The notes beneath the pieces were generated by a model. The model searched no databases. It had not been told where the DNA came from and saw nothing but the letters and a program-made list of their open reading frames with translations. A program made the position numbers and the translations under genes. A stretch of DNA of 27,582 nt from a virus: the IMG/VR virus record IMGVR_UViG_3300032020_000038, positions 1 through 27,582 of that record. One strand, given 5' to 3'. Below are positions 13,970-21,096 of the stretch, in pieces; within the stretch, counting starts at the first letter, position 1, and each line of letters opens with the position of its first letter.

Positions 13970-14346
13970 GTAGCATCATCATCCCAGTATGCTATCCAAC
14001 CGTCAACCGCGACGGCTGCCGACAAATTCAGGTTCAACGCTTCCGACACAGCAGTCTGCAACAAAAGTGCTGGCGGATTAACTGTCGCAACGTAACCTTC
14101 ACGGGCTTGGAAGTTTTTGTCGCCCGTTAAATCTGTTGTTGCGGAACACCATTTAACATTCACCGTTCCAGTGGCAACAAGGATAATAGCGTAAACTTTA
14201 ATTTTTTTCCCCGAAACTGCAGAAACTATTACGTTGTTGCCGATGGTGGCATGGTCAATTTTAGCGGTTTTTAGTGTTTTAGCTCCTCCGCCTAAAGCCT
14301 CCCGTATCTTCTGCAATTGAAGATGTTCAGTCGGAATCTCGGTCAA
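13966..14346 (-). CDS. Small beta-rich virion protein, possible decoration or fibre protein
   Basis: After a 35-residue helical start (TEIPTEHLQLQKIREALGGG) the product is a beta domain: NVIVSAVSGKKIKVYAIILV, then GTVNVKWCSATTDL and an end LNLNLSAAVAVDGWIAYWDD. The 'xLNLxLSAAVxVxGxIxY' ending is common in small phage proteins shown on the virion. The start is a TTG 2 bases after the portal stop with no strong binding site. It opens the cassette that leads to the Hint protein. Confidence 0.62.
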   Translation of the reverse strand: MTEIPTEHLQLQKIREALGGGAKTLKTAKIDHATIGNNVIVSAVSGKKIKVYAIILVATGTVNVKWCSATTDLTGDKNFQAREGYVATVNPPALLLQTAVSEALNLNLSAAVAVDGWIAYWDDDAT

Positions 14347-14348
14347 AT

Positions 14349-15665
14349 TTATGCACTTTCCGCTACCTGCGCTGAAGCCTCTGCGTTAGCCTCTTGCTTT
14401 TGTTCCCACAACTCGAAACCAAACTTCACCAAGTTCTTGCGGAGCTCTTCAGGACGAATGTATAATTTTTCAGGATTAATGCCTTGCATGCTCATGTTTG
14501 CGCTGATCTCCGCCAGCTTAATCAAATCAGCGAGCTGGATCTCCGGCTTCTTTTGCATACCCCAATTAAGGCGAACACTGGCCCTCTCAGGGTCGTAACC
14601 AGCCTGCTCAACCACAAGATCCCAGACCGCTTCAACCTCGCGCTTAATCATGCGTTGAATCGGCAAGACAATCAAGTCACCAATCTCTTTAGCCACAACT
14701 GAACTTGCCTCCGTAAAACCAGGCATCGTGAACAAACGCGGCATAGGCGTCTGCCCAGCCAAACATGCCAAATTAAAAAGATAGTTGAAATATTCCCCAA
14801 ACCTTGCACGCGGTTCAAACGTTGGTCCTGTGCTGGAGACTTTGCCACTGGACACAATCCTTGCCCCACGTCTTGGAGCTGATTTGAATTGTGTCAGTAG
14901 CTCCTCAGCGATTCTCTTATTCTCAGTCGAATAGATCTCCAAAGGTCCACCGTATTTTTCAATGATGCTCGCCATCTGCTCCTCGATGCCAGCCTTCATG
15001 TCCATCAAGTTACGCCGCGTGTAAGTCTCGACCTTGCCAGTGGTAGGGTTCTCTTCCTGCCACTCGTAGGTTTCAAGAATCGTCCTCATTATGCCGCAAC
15101 CCCAACCGCTGTCGTCGACTGGATTCCAGCAAAAGTGCACGACGCGCTTAGGATCTATCAGGCGGCCACCATACTTTTGGAGCTGTAGAAAACCCATTTT
15201 AACATGATTACTTTTGGTCCAGTCAGTTTGCTCAAATTCGCTGACCTCATTTGTTATAATCTTGTCGAATGTGCGTATCGGAATGTACCTAAGTTTCTGA
15301 AGATCGTCCGGCTGGACCTTCTCAGCCACTGCGGACCCAGTGATTACCAGTTCCTTCGTCAGAACCTGAAGTTTTCCGTCAATGTTGTTGTTTTTGTTCC
15401 AGTTGTCAACAACAACCTTCGCCTCCCCAGCCTTTTTGTAATCATCTTCACCAGCGCATGTCGTGTAGAAACCAGCACCCACATTCTGCGCAGTGATCAA
15501 GTCAATGCTGTCTCGGAAAACGCTGTCCTTGCGGTAGTCGTCCATCATAACTTTGAAACTGATGGGCGGCGCCCTGCCGGTAGCAAGCTTAAAGGATTCA
15601 ACAATGACCGCTTGCCCGATCAGAACGCGAGCTGCTTCAGAAAAACGCCTAAGAAAAACACTCAT
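14349..15665 (-). CDS. Portal protein
   Basis: The portal ring is the DNA gateway of the head. The 438-aa length, the early SVFRDSIDLITAQNVGAGFY, the stem region with the 'RVVHFCWNPVDDSGWGCGIM' pattern, the clip and the later ASSVVAKEIGDLIVLPIQRM helix are typical. The last 30 residues are acidic and alanine-rich. ATG 15665 is chosen over GTG 15674 because GGAG lies 10 bases before the ATG but touches the GTG. A short peptide frame (MDKTDSEFHGECV) ends in a TGATG overlap with this start; it may be a coupling leader but is not supported further. Confidence 0.88.
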   Translation of the reverse strand: MSVFLRRFSEAARVLIGQAVIVESFKLATGRAPPISFKVMMDDYRKDSVFRDSIDLITAQNVGAGFYTTCAGEDDYKKAGEAKVVVDNWNKNNNIDGKLQVLTKELVITGSAVAEKVQPDDLQKLRYIPIRTFDKIITNEVSEFEQTDWTKSNHVKMGFLQLQKYGGRLIDPKRVVHFCWNPVDDSGWGCGIMRTILETYEWQEENPTTGKVETYTRRNLMDMKAGIEEQMASIIEKYGGPLEIYSTENKRIAEELLTQFKSAPRRGARIVSSGKVSSTGPTFEPRARFGEYFNYLFNLACLAGQTPMPRLFTMPGFTEASSVVAKEIGDLIVLPIQRMIKREVEAVWDLVVEQAGYDPERASVRLNWGMQKKPEIQLADLIKLAEISANMSMQGINPEKLYIRPEELRKNLVKFGFELWEQKQEANAEASAQVAESA

Positions 15666-15735
15666 CAAACGCACTCTCCGTGAAACTCAGAGTCAGTTTT
15701 ATCCATTTCCCAAGTCGCCCTGTTCAATGCAACTG

Positions 15736-15754
15736 AAAATAACAAAAAATGGGG
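15736..15754 (-). terminator. T-rich stop signal between capsid and portal genes
   Basis: After the capsid gene the leftward strand reads CCCCATTTTTTGTTATTTTC, with T runs of 6 and 4. This is a plausible archaeal terminator or attenuator that would give more capsid than portal message. The 123-bp gap (15666-15788) shows no clear TATA box for the portal gene, so partial read-through is likely. Confidence 0.45.
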
Positions 15755-15788
15755 TTTGAGGTTAATGATCGGAAACGTTGTTGGTTTA

Positions 15789-16820
15789 CTATGCTGTGTT
15801 CACTTTTCTGATTGCTGCACCGAAGGCCACTGCTAAGTCGAAACGCATTGTCAAAACGGCACCCTCGAGCGATTGTATGGGGTCGTCATAATCCTCAATC
15901 TGCAGGTCTTGACGGAGACCAGCCACTACGCCTTTTGCTCTGGTGTAAACAAGTGGGTTAGCACCGCAGACACTGGTTGAGTACACCGGGATTGTTCCGT
16001 AGAAGTTGCCGATCACGCCTTCCTCAGCGAGTCGGCCGGTTCTTCCGAGCATCTCGATCGAAATAAATTTGTCCATAGCCATCAGGGTGGCTTCTTGATC
16101 AGGGTTCGTCAAAACAGCGTCAGGATTGAAACCTGCTTTTCTGTTTGTGGCAATTGCCTTCACAATTGTTTTGTAGAGATCAGTGTCGAACGTTTCTGTT
16201 CCGCCGATCGACGCCAGCAACTTCGCAGCAATATCCGAGGCCACATGCTTGTACGCGGCTGCACCGGCAACGGTTGTCGCCTCTTGAACACTGTTCCACT
16301 TGCTGTCTTTGATCCATGTCTTTTTGATGCCGAGTATAACCTTGTGTAAGCCTCGGTCTTCGCTGCAGTCGAGAGCCACTGATCCGAATTTGCCACCTGC
16401 ATAGCGTCCTTTGGCGCCAGCTGTGCCCTCCAGAATCAGAAAGTCATCCTCGCTGATCGTGGGAACCGAGTCTTTTGGCTCATCCATCTCGACGACTCTA
16501 ACCCAATCTTTCCAAGCTTTGTTGTGTTCTGCGCCATGCAGCACGTCGGCGAGAACCTTTTGAGATATCAAACCTGCGCCCACACTGACAACTTCACGCA
16601 TTGGCACCATCCACAGCAAGTCAGGCGAAGTGATCTTGCCGAAATTCGTGCGACCAAGGTAGGCAGGATTCACTCTGCGACCTGCCCCCGCAATTGAGGT
16701 TACTGCAACACCGAAGTCCCAAGCATCAAAGTGCCTGTCTCCCGCTTTCTCTCGCATCATCTCAAGGTCTTTCAGAGTCTCGGGGTTGAACAAAAGCGTC
16801 TTATCAACAATATTTGGCAT
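15789..16820 (-). CDS. Major capsid protein, HK97 fold
   Basis: This shell-forming protein of 343 aa shows an N-terminal arm, a long spine helix region (EATTVAGAAAYKHVASDIAA) and the peripheral domain typical of HK97 folds: FNPDAVLTNPDQEATLMAMD, then GNFYGTIPVYSTSVCG and the final AVLTMRFDLAVAFGAAIRKV. ATG 16820 is preferred over TTG 16826 because GAGGGTG lies 7 bases upstream. It follows the decoration-protein gene and is followed by a T-rich signal. The N-terminal arm is short, which fits a separate scaffold. Confidence 0.92.
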   Translation of the reverse strand: MPNIVDKTLLFNPETLKDLEMMREKAGDRHFDAWDFGVAVTSIAGAGRRVNPAYLGRTNFGKITSPDLLWMVPMREVVSVGAGLISQKVLADVLHGAEHNKAWKDWVRVVEMDEPKDSVPTISEDDFLILEGTAGAKGRYAGGKFGSVALDCSEDRGLHKVILGIKKTWIKDSKWNSVQEATTVAGAAAYKHVASDIAAKLLASIGGTETFDTDLYKTIVKAIATNRKAGFNPDAVLTNPDQEATLMAMDKFISIEMLGRTGRLAEEGVIGNFYGTIPVYSTSVCGANPLVYTRAKGVVAGLRQDLQIEDYDDPIQSLEGAVLTMRFDLAVAFGAAIRKVNTA

Positions 16821-16839
16821 ATTCAAACACCCTCATGAA

Positions 16840-17280
16840 CTAAGCGGCATCAACGAAACATGGCACAATGTCACCGTCAGCACCCGAAGCATCCAAAAGC
16901 TTTCCAAGGACCGCTCCAATCGCCGGAGTCGCGGCGCCAGCCTTGCCAGCCGTAGCAGAAGTCGCAATCAAAGCGGCCACAGCCAAAGCAGTTGCAACCT
17001 TCACTTTGCATGGTCCAAAGACACAAACGTTGACTTTATCGCCAGCCACATCTGCGGCCTTACCACTTATACGTATAGGACCCACGACAATGCCTATGAC
17101 AGCGGTGCTGTTCGCTCCAGCTACCGTGTTAACCCTTGCGAGATCTTCACCTGCACCTTTAGCTACAAGTACTACTGGAGCCCACAAGTCTATCGCGCCT
17201 GCAGCAACGAAATCCTGAATCACAGCGGCAGGACCAATTGGGCCTTCAAAGATTTTTGGCAGCAATTCTCCAACAGCCAT
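16840..17280 (-). CDS. Head decoration protein (DUF2190-like)
   Basis: The product is small, glycine- and alanine-rich and built of beta strands: AAGAIDLWAPVVLVAKGAGE, VIGIVVGPIRISGKAADVAG and a final ATPAIGAVLGKLLDASG. This is the usual look of capsid-stabilising or decoration proteins next to the capsid gene. GGTGAT close before the ATG is a good ribosome binding site. I rank decoration protein first; a head fibre base would be the alternative. Confidence 0.75.
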   Translation of the reverse strand: MAVGELLPKIFEGPIGPAAVIQDFVAAGAIDLWAPVVLVAKGAGEDLARVNTVAGANSTAVIGIVVGPIRISGKAADVAGDKVNVCVFGPCKVKVATALAVAALIATSATAGKAGAATPAIGAVLGKLLDASGADGDIVPCFVDAA

Positions 17281-17301
17281 AACATCACCATTTTTGAAGT
17301 T

Positions 17302-17488
17302 TTACTTCGGGCACTTTTGGGGCAGCCCGTTGCCAGCAAGCCCATCACTCTTCGTGACTTTTCTCATACGCGTGCCCACCCGATGCAATGGAGTATGACA
17401 ATTAGGGCACTCAGGCGGGTTCGGAATCACTTCTAATTCACATTGGCAACCTGGACAAACAAAGACCAAATCGACGTGGTTAGGCACT
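17302..17488 (-). CDS. 61-aa zinc-ribbon protein
   Basis: Two Cys pairs, FVCPGCQCELEV and PPECPNCHTPLH, form a typical rubredoxin-like zinc ribbon. The end is basic and carries a final Cys (GLPQKCPK). The frame is open further upstream, but GTG 17488 is the sensible start because the previous gene runs to 17480. The binding site is weak. It may bind nucleic acid or a protein partner during head assembly; there is nothing specific to say which. Confidence 0.7.
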
Positions 17489-17701
17489 TTGCTTTTTTCC
17501 AGCCTGAGCCTTGCGAATACCACGCACATCTTGTTTAAGATCAGCAATCTCCTTATGCTGACCCTTGGCAATGAAAATCAAACCATCGACTATCTTTGCC
17601 ATAGCAGCCTCAGGTCTTGAAGGGTCGCTCAGGGAACCACGAGAAACAAGATCGTTGCGGATTCGCTTCCACTCAGCCTCTAACTCTTCCAACTTAGTCA
17701 T
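17480..17701 (-). CDS. Small coiled-coil protein
   Basis: The 73-aa product starts MTKLEELEAEWKRIRNDLVS and ends in a second charged helix (KEIADLKQDVRGIRKAQAGK). ATG 17701 has GGGAG 6 bases upstream, and the gene overlaps the protease-scaffold gene by 8 bases. It lies between scaffold and capsid genes, so a helper of head assembly is a reasonable guess; the sequence alone does not show this. Confidence 0.65.
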   Translation of the reverse strand: MTKLEELEAEWKRIRNDLVSRGSLSDPSRPEAAMAKIVDGLIFIAKGQHKEIADLKQDVRGIRKAQAGKKQSA

Positions 17702-18353
17702 GGTCGTCTCCCTCACCGATCAAACGAAGAATCGCCTTCTCCCTGAGTTGCGGAGTGAAAAGCCGCTGGTCATCAAAGACTTTCTTCAGTTCAGTTACAG
17801 GAACCATACCAGGCTGAGACGGAGGCAATTCGCCAACAGGCTTAGTGATGCCAACACCACCGGGCGAAGACGCTTTCTCCGTCTTTTCCGTGGGCTTCTC
17901 GTCTTCTTGCTCCTTTAGGGCTAACTTCTCAACTTTTTGTCCACGTTCAGGAAGCAACTTAAGTAATTCATCGCCGAGCAAATCATAGATTTTCTGAAAT
18001 GATTGCTCGTCTATGCCAAAATGCGCCATAAACCGCTGTTTGTCAGTTTTAGGCTCTCCAGCCTTCGGAGGCTCCTCTTGTTCATCGGTGACAGCTGCGG
18101 TCATTGGCGCAGCAGCAACAACCGCAGGCACAGAAGATGTTGCAATGGCGGGCTGCAATTGAATCAACGTGTCCAACTTAGTCATAACCGTATTGAAGCG
18201 ACTGTCGACGCTTTCCATGAATCCTTGAAAATGTTGCTCAAGTGTTTTTACTCTGTCCTCAATGCTGGGCTCCGGCACGCCAGCGATTGGTCCATGACCA
18301 GTGACTTCTTGCCCAGTTTTAGTCTCAGGTGGTTTTTCATTTTTTTCTGTCAT
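17694..18353 (-). CDS. Nested in-frame scaffold protein (internal start)
   Basis: Inside the protease gene, codon 278 is an ATG (MTEKNEKPPETKTGQE) preceded by GAAGGA with 6 bases between, a good internal ribosome binding site. The product would be the 219-residue C-terminal part alone: acidic linkers, coiled coil and a basic end. This is the arrangement of lambda C and Nu3. The start signal is seen; the separate protein is inference. Confidence 0.6.
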   Translation of the reverse strand: MTEKNEKPPETKTGQEVTGHGPIAGVPEPSIEDRVKTLEQHFQGFMESVDSRFNTVMTKLDTLIQLQPAIATSSVPAVVAAAPMTAAVTDEQEEPPKAGEPKTDKQRFMAHFGIDEQSFQKIYDLLGDELLKLLPERGQKVEKLALKEQEDEKPTEKTEKASSPGGVGITKPVGELPPSQPGMVPVTELKKVFDDQRLFTPQLREKAILRLIGEGDDHD

Positions 18354-19184
18354 GTTTTTTCCTTCTTCGGATTCTGAAAGTGAGGGTGAACCTGCACTTT
18401 TCAGCCGATCAGGATTAACCCTTAAACAATTCCAAATTTGAACAGACGTGCCTGGGCTTGCAGGTACACTATCCTTGTGCAGCAAGCAAAAACCGTTCAG
18501 AATCATGCCATCACACTGCCCAGGGTCCTCAGCAGGCACATGACGACAAATCGCGTTCGCACTGACCTTTGTGATGGTCTTCTCGCGAATTAACTCCTGA
18601 ACCTTAGGCTCACTGACCCCAGCGATATATTCAAGGTGACCATCAACCTCTTCACCATCCAAAATAATATTGTCAGGGAAAGGCAGCCAGCGGCTTTCAC
18701 CAACATCCCACGTGTGCTCAAAAACTTCGATAGGCCCGCCAACTAAACCTCGAGCTGCACGGGTCAGCTCCTCACAACTGAATTTATCGCCTTTCCGAGT
18801 CTCGCCAGCAAGCAACGCAGTGCCATAAATCAGCAGGCGCCCAGGCTTCGCGTAATACTTGGCAGGCATGCTCCAAGGAAATATCCTGGCCTCAGGATCC
18901 GCTTTCTCAGTCAAAAACTGAAGAGAAAGCAAAAGACTATGCCCAGGCAACGATTCGCTCTTATGTTCTTCAAACCAAGTCTTAGCCTTTTCAAGCGTCC
19001 AACCCTTAGTCTTGGGAAAAAGATAACTTTGCACTTCAGTTGTTTTCTTCCCTTTTGGCTTGCCGATAACTGCCTTAATGCCTTCCTTCTGACTGATTGT
19101 TATGGTCCGCGTGCTATCAGATTGAAAATCGTCTGGATTACGATGCCCACTGCGAACGAAATCATCAGTCTCTTCCCAAGGCAT
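17694..19184 (-). CDS. Prohead maturation protease with C-terminal scaffold
   Basis: Residues about 25-75 (TITISQKEGIKAVIGKPKGK, then SYLFPKTKGWTLEKAKTWFE) match XkdF-type prohead proteins. The serine protease core follows, with likely His157 (IEVFEHTW) and Ser208 (TKVSANAICRH). From about residue 265 the chain is charged, with a coiled coil (SIEDRVKTLEQHFQGFMESV) and long low-complexity linkers, as in scaffolding regions. The ATG has no ribosome binding site and lies close to a predicted transcription start, so it is probably leaderless. It is the first gene of the leftward virion operon. Confidence 0.87.
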   Translation of the reverse strand: MPWEETDDFVRSGHRNPDDFQSDSTRTITISQKEGIKAVIGKPKGKKTTEVQSYLFPKTKGWTLEKAKTWFEEHKSESLPGHSLLLSLQFLTEKADPEARIFPWSMPAKYYAKPGRLLIYGTALLAGETRKGDKFSCEELTRAARGLVGGPIEVFEHTWDVGESRWLPFPDNIILDGEEVDGHLEYIAGVSEPKVQELIREKTITKVSANAICRHVPAEDPGQCDGMILNGFCLLHKDSVPASPGTSVQIWNCLRVNPDRLKSAGSPSLSESEEGKNMTEKNEKPPETKTGQEVTGHGPIAGVPEPSIEDRVKTLEQHFQGFMESVDSRFNTVMTKLDTLIQLQPAIATSSVPAVVAAAPMTAAVTDEQEEPPKAGEPKTDKQRFMAHFGIDEQSFQKIYDLLGDELLKLLPERGQKVEKLALKEQEDEKPTEKTEKASSPGGVGITKPVGELPPSQPGMVPVTELKKVFDDQRLFTPQLREKAILRLIGEGDDHD

Positions 19185-19246
19185 GCAACCAACTCAATAA
19201 TGAGTAACTACTCAAAATTAATTAGCTACTTTGGCATAAATAACTT
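19185..19246. promoter_or_regulatory. Late-operon promoter with operator; weaker rightward TATA
   Basis: On the leftward strand an A/T box CTAATTAATTTT (about 19214-19225) lies some 26 bp from a start just before the protease ATG. The inverted repeat GAGTA-AC-TACTC (19202-19213) falls between box and start, as at the other control regions. Rightward, GCATAAATAAC (19235-19245) could serve the membrane-protein gene with a leader of about 130 bases. Control of all virion genes from here is inferred from the uninterrupted leftward gene run. Confidence 0.6.
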
Positions 19247-19335
19247 GCGACCCGAAACCACCAAGGAGCTGAAGGAAAATACATCGTCAGACCCTGACAA
19301 CACGGTTTTCCTCCTTTCTCTCTCAAGCCCTTCAG

Positions 19336-19388
19336 CCTCCATGGCGAACCAGAATGCACGTATCCTCGTAGTAAACCTGCCATGGAGG
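19336..19388 (+). promoter_or_regulatory. RNA hairpin masking the ribosome binding site of the membrane-protein gene
   Basis: CCTCCATGGC (19336-19345) is perfectly complementary to GCCATGGAGG (19379-19388). The 10-bp stem would bury the GGAGG of the gene starting at 19399. A 16-codon frame, MANQNARILVVNLPWR, begins in the 5' arm at 19341 and stops at 19391 just past the 3' arm, so a ribosome translating it would open the stem. The pairing is exact and visible; the switch function is inferred. Confidence 0.65.
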
Positions 19389-19391
19389 TGA
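19341..19391 (+). CDS. Possible 16-aa leader peptide
   Basis: The short frame MANQNARILVVNLPWR starts inside the 5' arm and ends over the binding site of the next gene (AGG-TGA), 7 bases before its ATG. There is no ribosome binding site before it and no TATA box at leaderless distance, so initiation is unproven. Its interest is its exact fit with the hairpin rather than its sequence. Confidence 0.4.
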   Translation: MANQNARILVVNLPWR

Positions 19392-19398
19392 AAAGACA

Positions 19399-19848
19399 AT
19401 GAAGAGAAACATTCAGGTTTTCGCCCTCATACTGCTTGCCATAGCTGCTGCGAGTATGCCCGTGGTCCTCGTAGTAGCACAAGAAGCTGTGCCGGTGGCG
19501 CCGGAAGCAACCTTTGGCTGGGTCGCACTCAGCTGGTTGATCTACGCGGTTGCAGGCCTCTTGGCAAGCATGACAGGCACTGAACGCTTTGACACAATCA
19601 AATTCGCCAGAAGCATCATCATAATGTTGCTCACAGGCGCTTTCGCCTTGGCCTTCAGGATCTCCCCCGCCAACATTCAAACCGAATTCGGCGGAGTCAT
19701 CACCATACTTGCAAATACGATAGTGAACGCTGCACCGGGAGTCACACTAATCTACCTCGTCGACAAAGTCTGGAAACTCATAGCCAACCTGAAGACGAAG
19801 ATCGAAGTAGCACGGACCCTGTCATCGCCGGGCCCTCCAAAACCTTAA
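19399..19848 (+). CDS. Membrane protein with signal-like N-terminus, three further helices; holin candidate
   Basis: The N-terminus MKRNIQVFALILLAIAAASM with the following PVVLVVAQEA resembles a signal peptide. Three more hydrophobic segments follow: FGWVALSWLIYAVAGLLAS, SIIIMLLTGAFALAFRI and VITILANTIVNAAPGVTLIY. The end is basic and proline-rich. GGAGGTGA before the ATG is the strongest type of binding site, yet a 10-bp hairpin masks it. It is the only rightward gene between the late and early modules. Tight control plus topology suggest a protein toxic if made early, such as a holin; this is inference. Confidence 0.7.
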   Translation: MKRNIQVFALILLAIAAASMPVVLVVAQEAVPVAPEATFGWVALSWLIYAVAGLLASMTGTERFDTIKFARSIIIMLLTGAFALAFRISPANIQTEFGGVITILANTIVNAAPGVTLIYLVDKVWKLIANLKTKIEVARTLSSPGPPKP

Positions 19849-19862
19849 CCCAAGACGACGGC

Positions 19863-20270
19863 TTAGATTGGTACTTCCCCAACCTCTTTTTTTTTCGTCT
19901 TCTTTGGCAAGTTGGGCAATTCAATCCGTATTTCTTTAGAGGCGACTTCCTTACAATCAAAGACTGTAAGTTCTATGTTGAAGTGGACGTAACCCCAACA
20001 CCAGCGAACCAGCATCCTTTTTTGCCGTTTTGTTAATGTATCAATTAGTTTCTTTGCGAAAGTCTTCACGGAGTCTTCCACGGTCGGGCAAGATAATTCG
20101 CTGATTGCTTTTGTTAATTCAACCTCCATGAACTGATGTATTTTCTGCTCTACGTTTATCGCAACTAATTGATCTTCAGCCTCTTTCTGCGAGTCAAATT
20201 CATCAACTGTACCAGTGTCGTCAACTATAACCCATTTTCCCTCTCGACTCACTACATGTTGAACACTCAA
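19863..20270 (-). CDS. Early-operon protein of unknown function (135 aa)
   Basis: The product begins with a strand-rich piece (VVSREGKWVIVDDTGTVDEF), then a helical middle and a section WCWGYVHFNIELTVFD, and ends in a lysine-rich tail. I do not recognise the family. The TTG start overlaps the previous stop (TTGA) with GAGGTGA just upstream, which settles the start. It is the last gene of the leftward early operon and converges on the membrane-protein gene. Confidence 0.65.
   Translation of the reverse strand: MSVQHVVSREGKWVIVDDTGTVDEFDSQKEAEDQLVAINVEQKIHQFMEVELTKAISELSCPTVEDSVKTFAKKLIDTLTKRQKRMLVRWCWGYVHFNIELTVFDCKEVASKEIRIELPNLPKKTKKKEVGEVPI
19887..19895 (+). terminator. Nine-T stop signal for the rightward membrane-protein gene
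   Basis: A run of nine T on the plus strand lies about 40 bases after the stop of the membrane-protein gene, inside the end of the convergent gene, where it reads as lysine codons. Such runs end archaeal transcription. Confidence 0.55.
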
Positions 20271-20770
20271 TTTTTCACCTCTTCGCCCATTTCTTCTTTC
20301 ATTTCCGGCTCAGTCAACTTGTACGCTTGATACGCAAAATCAGTTAATGCCCATTCGTGACCACGTTTCTCAGCAACCTTCTGCCCAATCTGCAAGTCCA
20401 GACGCGTATTCATGTGTTCGATGCGGTGAAGGACCTGCCAGCGATCCCACAGTTTAGGGTCCTTAACCTTCCAAACCATGTCTCTTGGCAGAATGCCTTT
20501 GTGGCCAGCTTCCCAGAGTTGCCTCAAGATGGCTTTGTCAATTTCGTCGCCGCTACAGACTTTCTCAATGTAGGGCTGATCAAAATGTATCATCTCTGCC
20601 AGCTCAAGACCGGTAATTATGTGGCGCTGCGCTATACGAATAAGCTGCAATTCTTCGAGAATTTTGTGCAGAAGTTCCAGACTGTATTTGATTCTGCCTC
20701 TTTTTTCAGCTTGTGAACGTTTCTTTGGTGTAGAAACCAATGATTGTGAAGATTCAGATGTTGTTTCCAT
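20267..20770 (-). CDS. Probable winged-helix protein of the early operon
   Basis: After a Ser- and Lys-rich N-terminus (TPKKRSQAEKRGRIKY) the product is helical: LELLHKILEELQLIRIAQRH, DKAILRQLWEAGHKGILPRD and then a region with a helix-turn-helix look (EHMNTRLDLQIGQKVAEKRG and EWALTDFAYQAYKL). I infer DNA binding from this pattern; the family is not certain. ATG 20770 is more likely than TTG 20776. A TATA-like GGTATAG on the leftward strand near 20835-20841 could give it a promoter of its own. Confidence 0.6.
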   Translation of the reverse strand: METTSESSQSLVSTPKKRSQAEKRGRIKYSLELLHKILEELQLIRIAQRHIITGLELAEMIHFDQPYIEKVCSGDEIDKAILRQLWEAGHKGILPRDMVWKVKDPKLWDRWQVLHRIEHMNTRLDLQIGQKVAEKRGHEWALTDFAYQAYKLTEPEMKEEMGEEVKN

Positions 20771-20934
20771 CACCAATGTTCACAGCCCCTTAGACCCGCA
20801 GTATTGCAGCATGAAGGAATGAGCACTCGCTCCTCTATACCGAACAGCCTTCGGAGTTGGCACTCGTGAAAAGACCATGAAAAGACCATGCCCCAAACAG
20901 TCAGAGAAGCGTGCTCTGTGAATGTATCTAACCG
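20771..20934. other. Spacer within the early operon with an 11-bp tandem repeat
   Basis: This 164-bp gap has two adjacent copies of GAAAAGACCAT (20868-20889) and a TATA-like site for the leftward strand. A 39-codon leftward frame from ATG 20889 ends in a TGATG overlap with the next gene, but its composition (cysteine- and tryptophan-rich, no good binding site) is not convincing. I see no RNA gene. Confidence 0.4.
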
Positions 20935-21078
20935 TCAATCGGGCATCGCATCTCCTTCATTCCAGCCAGGCGCACACCGGGCACACAGCGGCAGGTTCTT
21001 GCGTTGCTTGGCACTATACACGAACTGCGCGGGATTGCAGGGCTGCCCACAGTGGAAGCATTTTTCAACTTGAGGCAT
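20935..21078 (-). CDS. 47-aa zinc-finger protein
   Basis: The product MPQVEKCFHCGQPCNPAQF continues to LCARCAPGWNEGD, giving a Cys-x2-Cys pair at 7/10 and another at 32/35, enough to bind one zinc. The start is the ATG of the conserved junction CTCGTAGTAATG, 2 bases after the previous stop, with GGGAG upstream. The frame is open further 5' but that part belongs to the preceding gene. The function is unknown; a DNA- or RNA-binding helper is typical for this size. Confidence 0.75.
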   Translation of the reverse strand: MPQVEKCFHCGQPCNPAQFVYSAKQRKNLPLCARCAPGWNEGDAMPD

Positions 21079-21096
21079 TACTACGAGTACGCTCCC
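21079..21096 (-). promoter_or_regulatory. Gene-junction element, copy 1
   Basis: On the leftward strand GGGAGCGTACTCGTAGTA leads straight into the ATG of the 47-aa zinc-finger gene. It contains the binding site (GGGAG), the stop TAG of the previous gene and the constant CTCGTAGTA. Confidence 0.6.

Noticed and set aside
15663-15705. 13-20-codon peptide before the portal gene
   Set aside because: The TGATG overlap is suggestive, but there is no start signal, so I only mention it under the portal entry.
16786-17436. Rightward 216-codon frame opposite capsid and decoration genes
   Set aside because: It crosses several well-supported leftward genes and has no motif or start signal.
20770-20889. 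39-codon leftward frame in the early-operon spacer
   Set aside because: It ends with a TGATG overlap, but lacks a binding site and protein-like pattern; a TATA-like site lies inside it.
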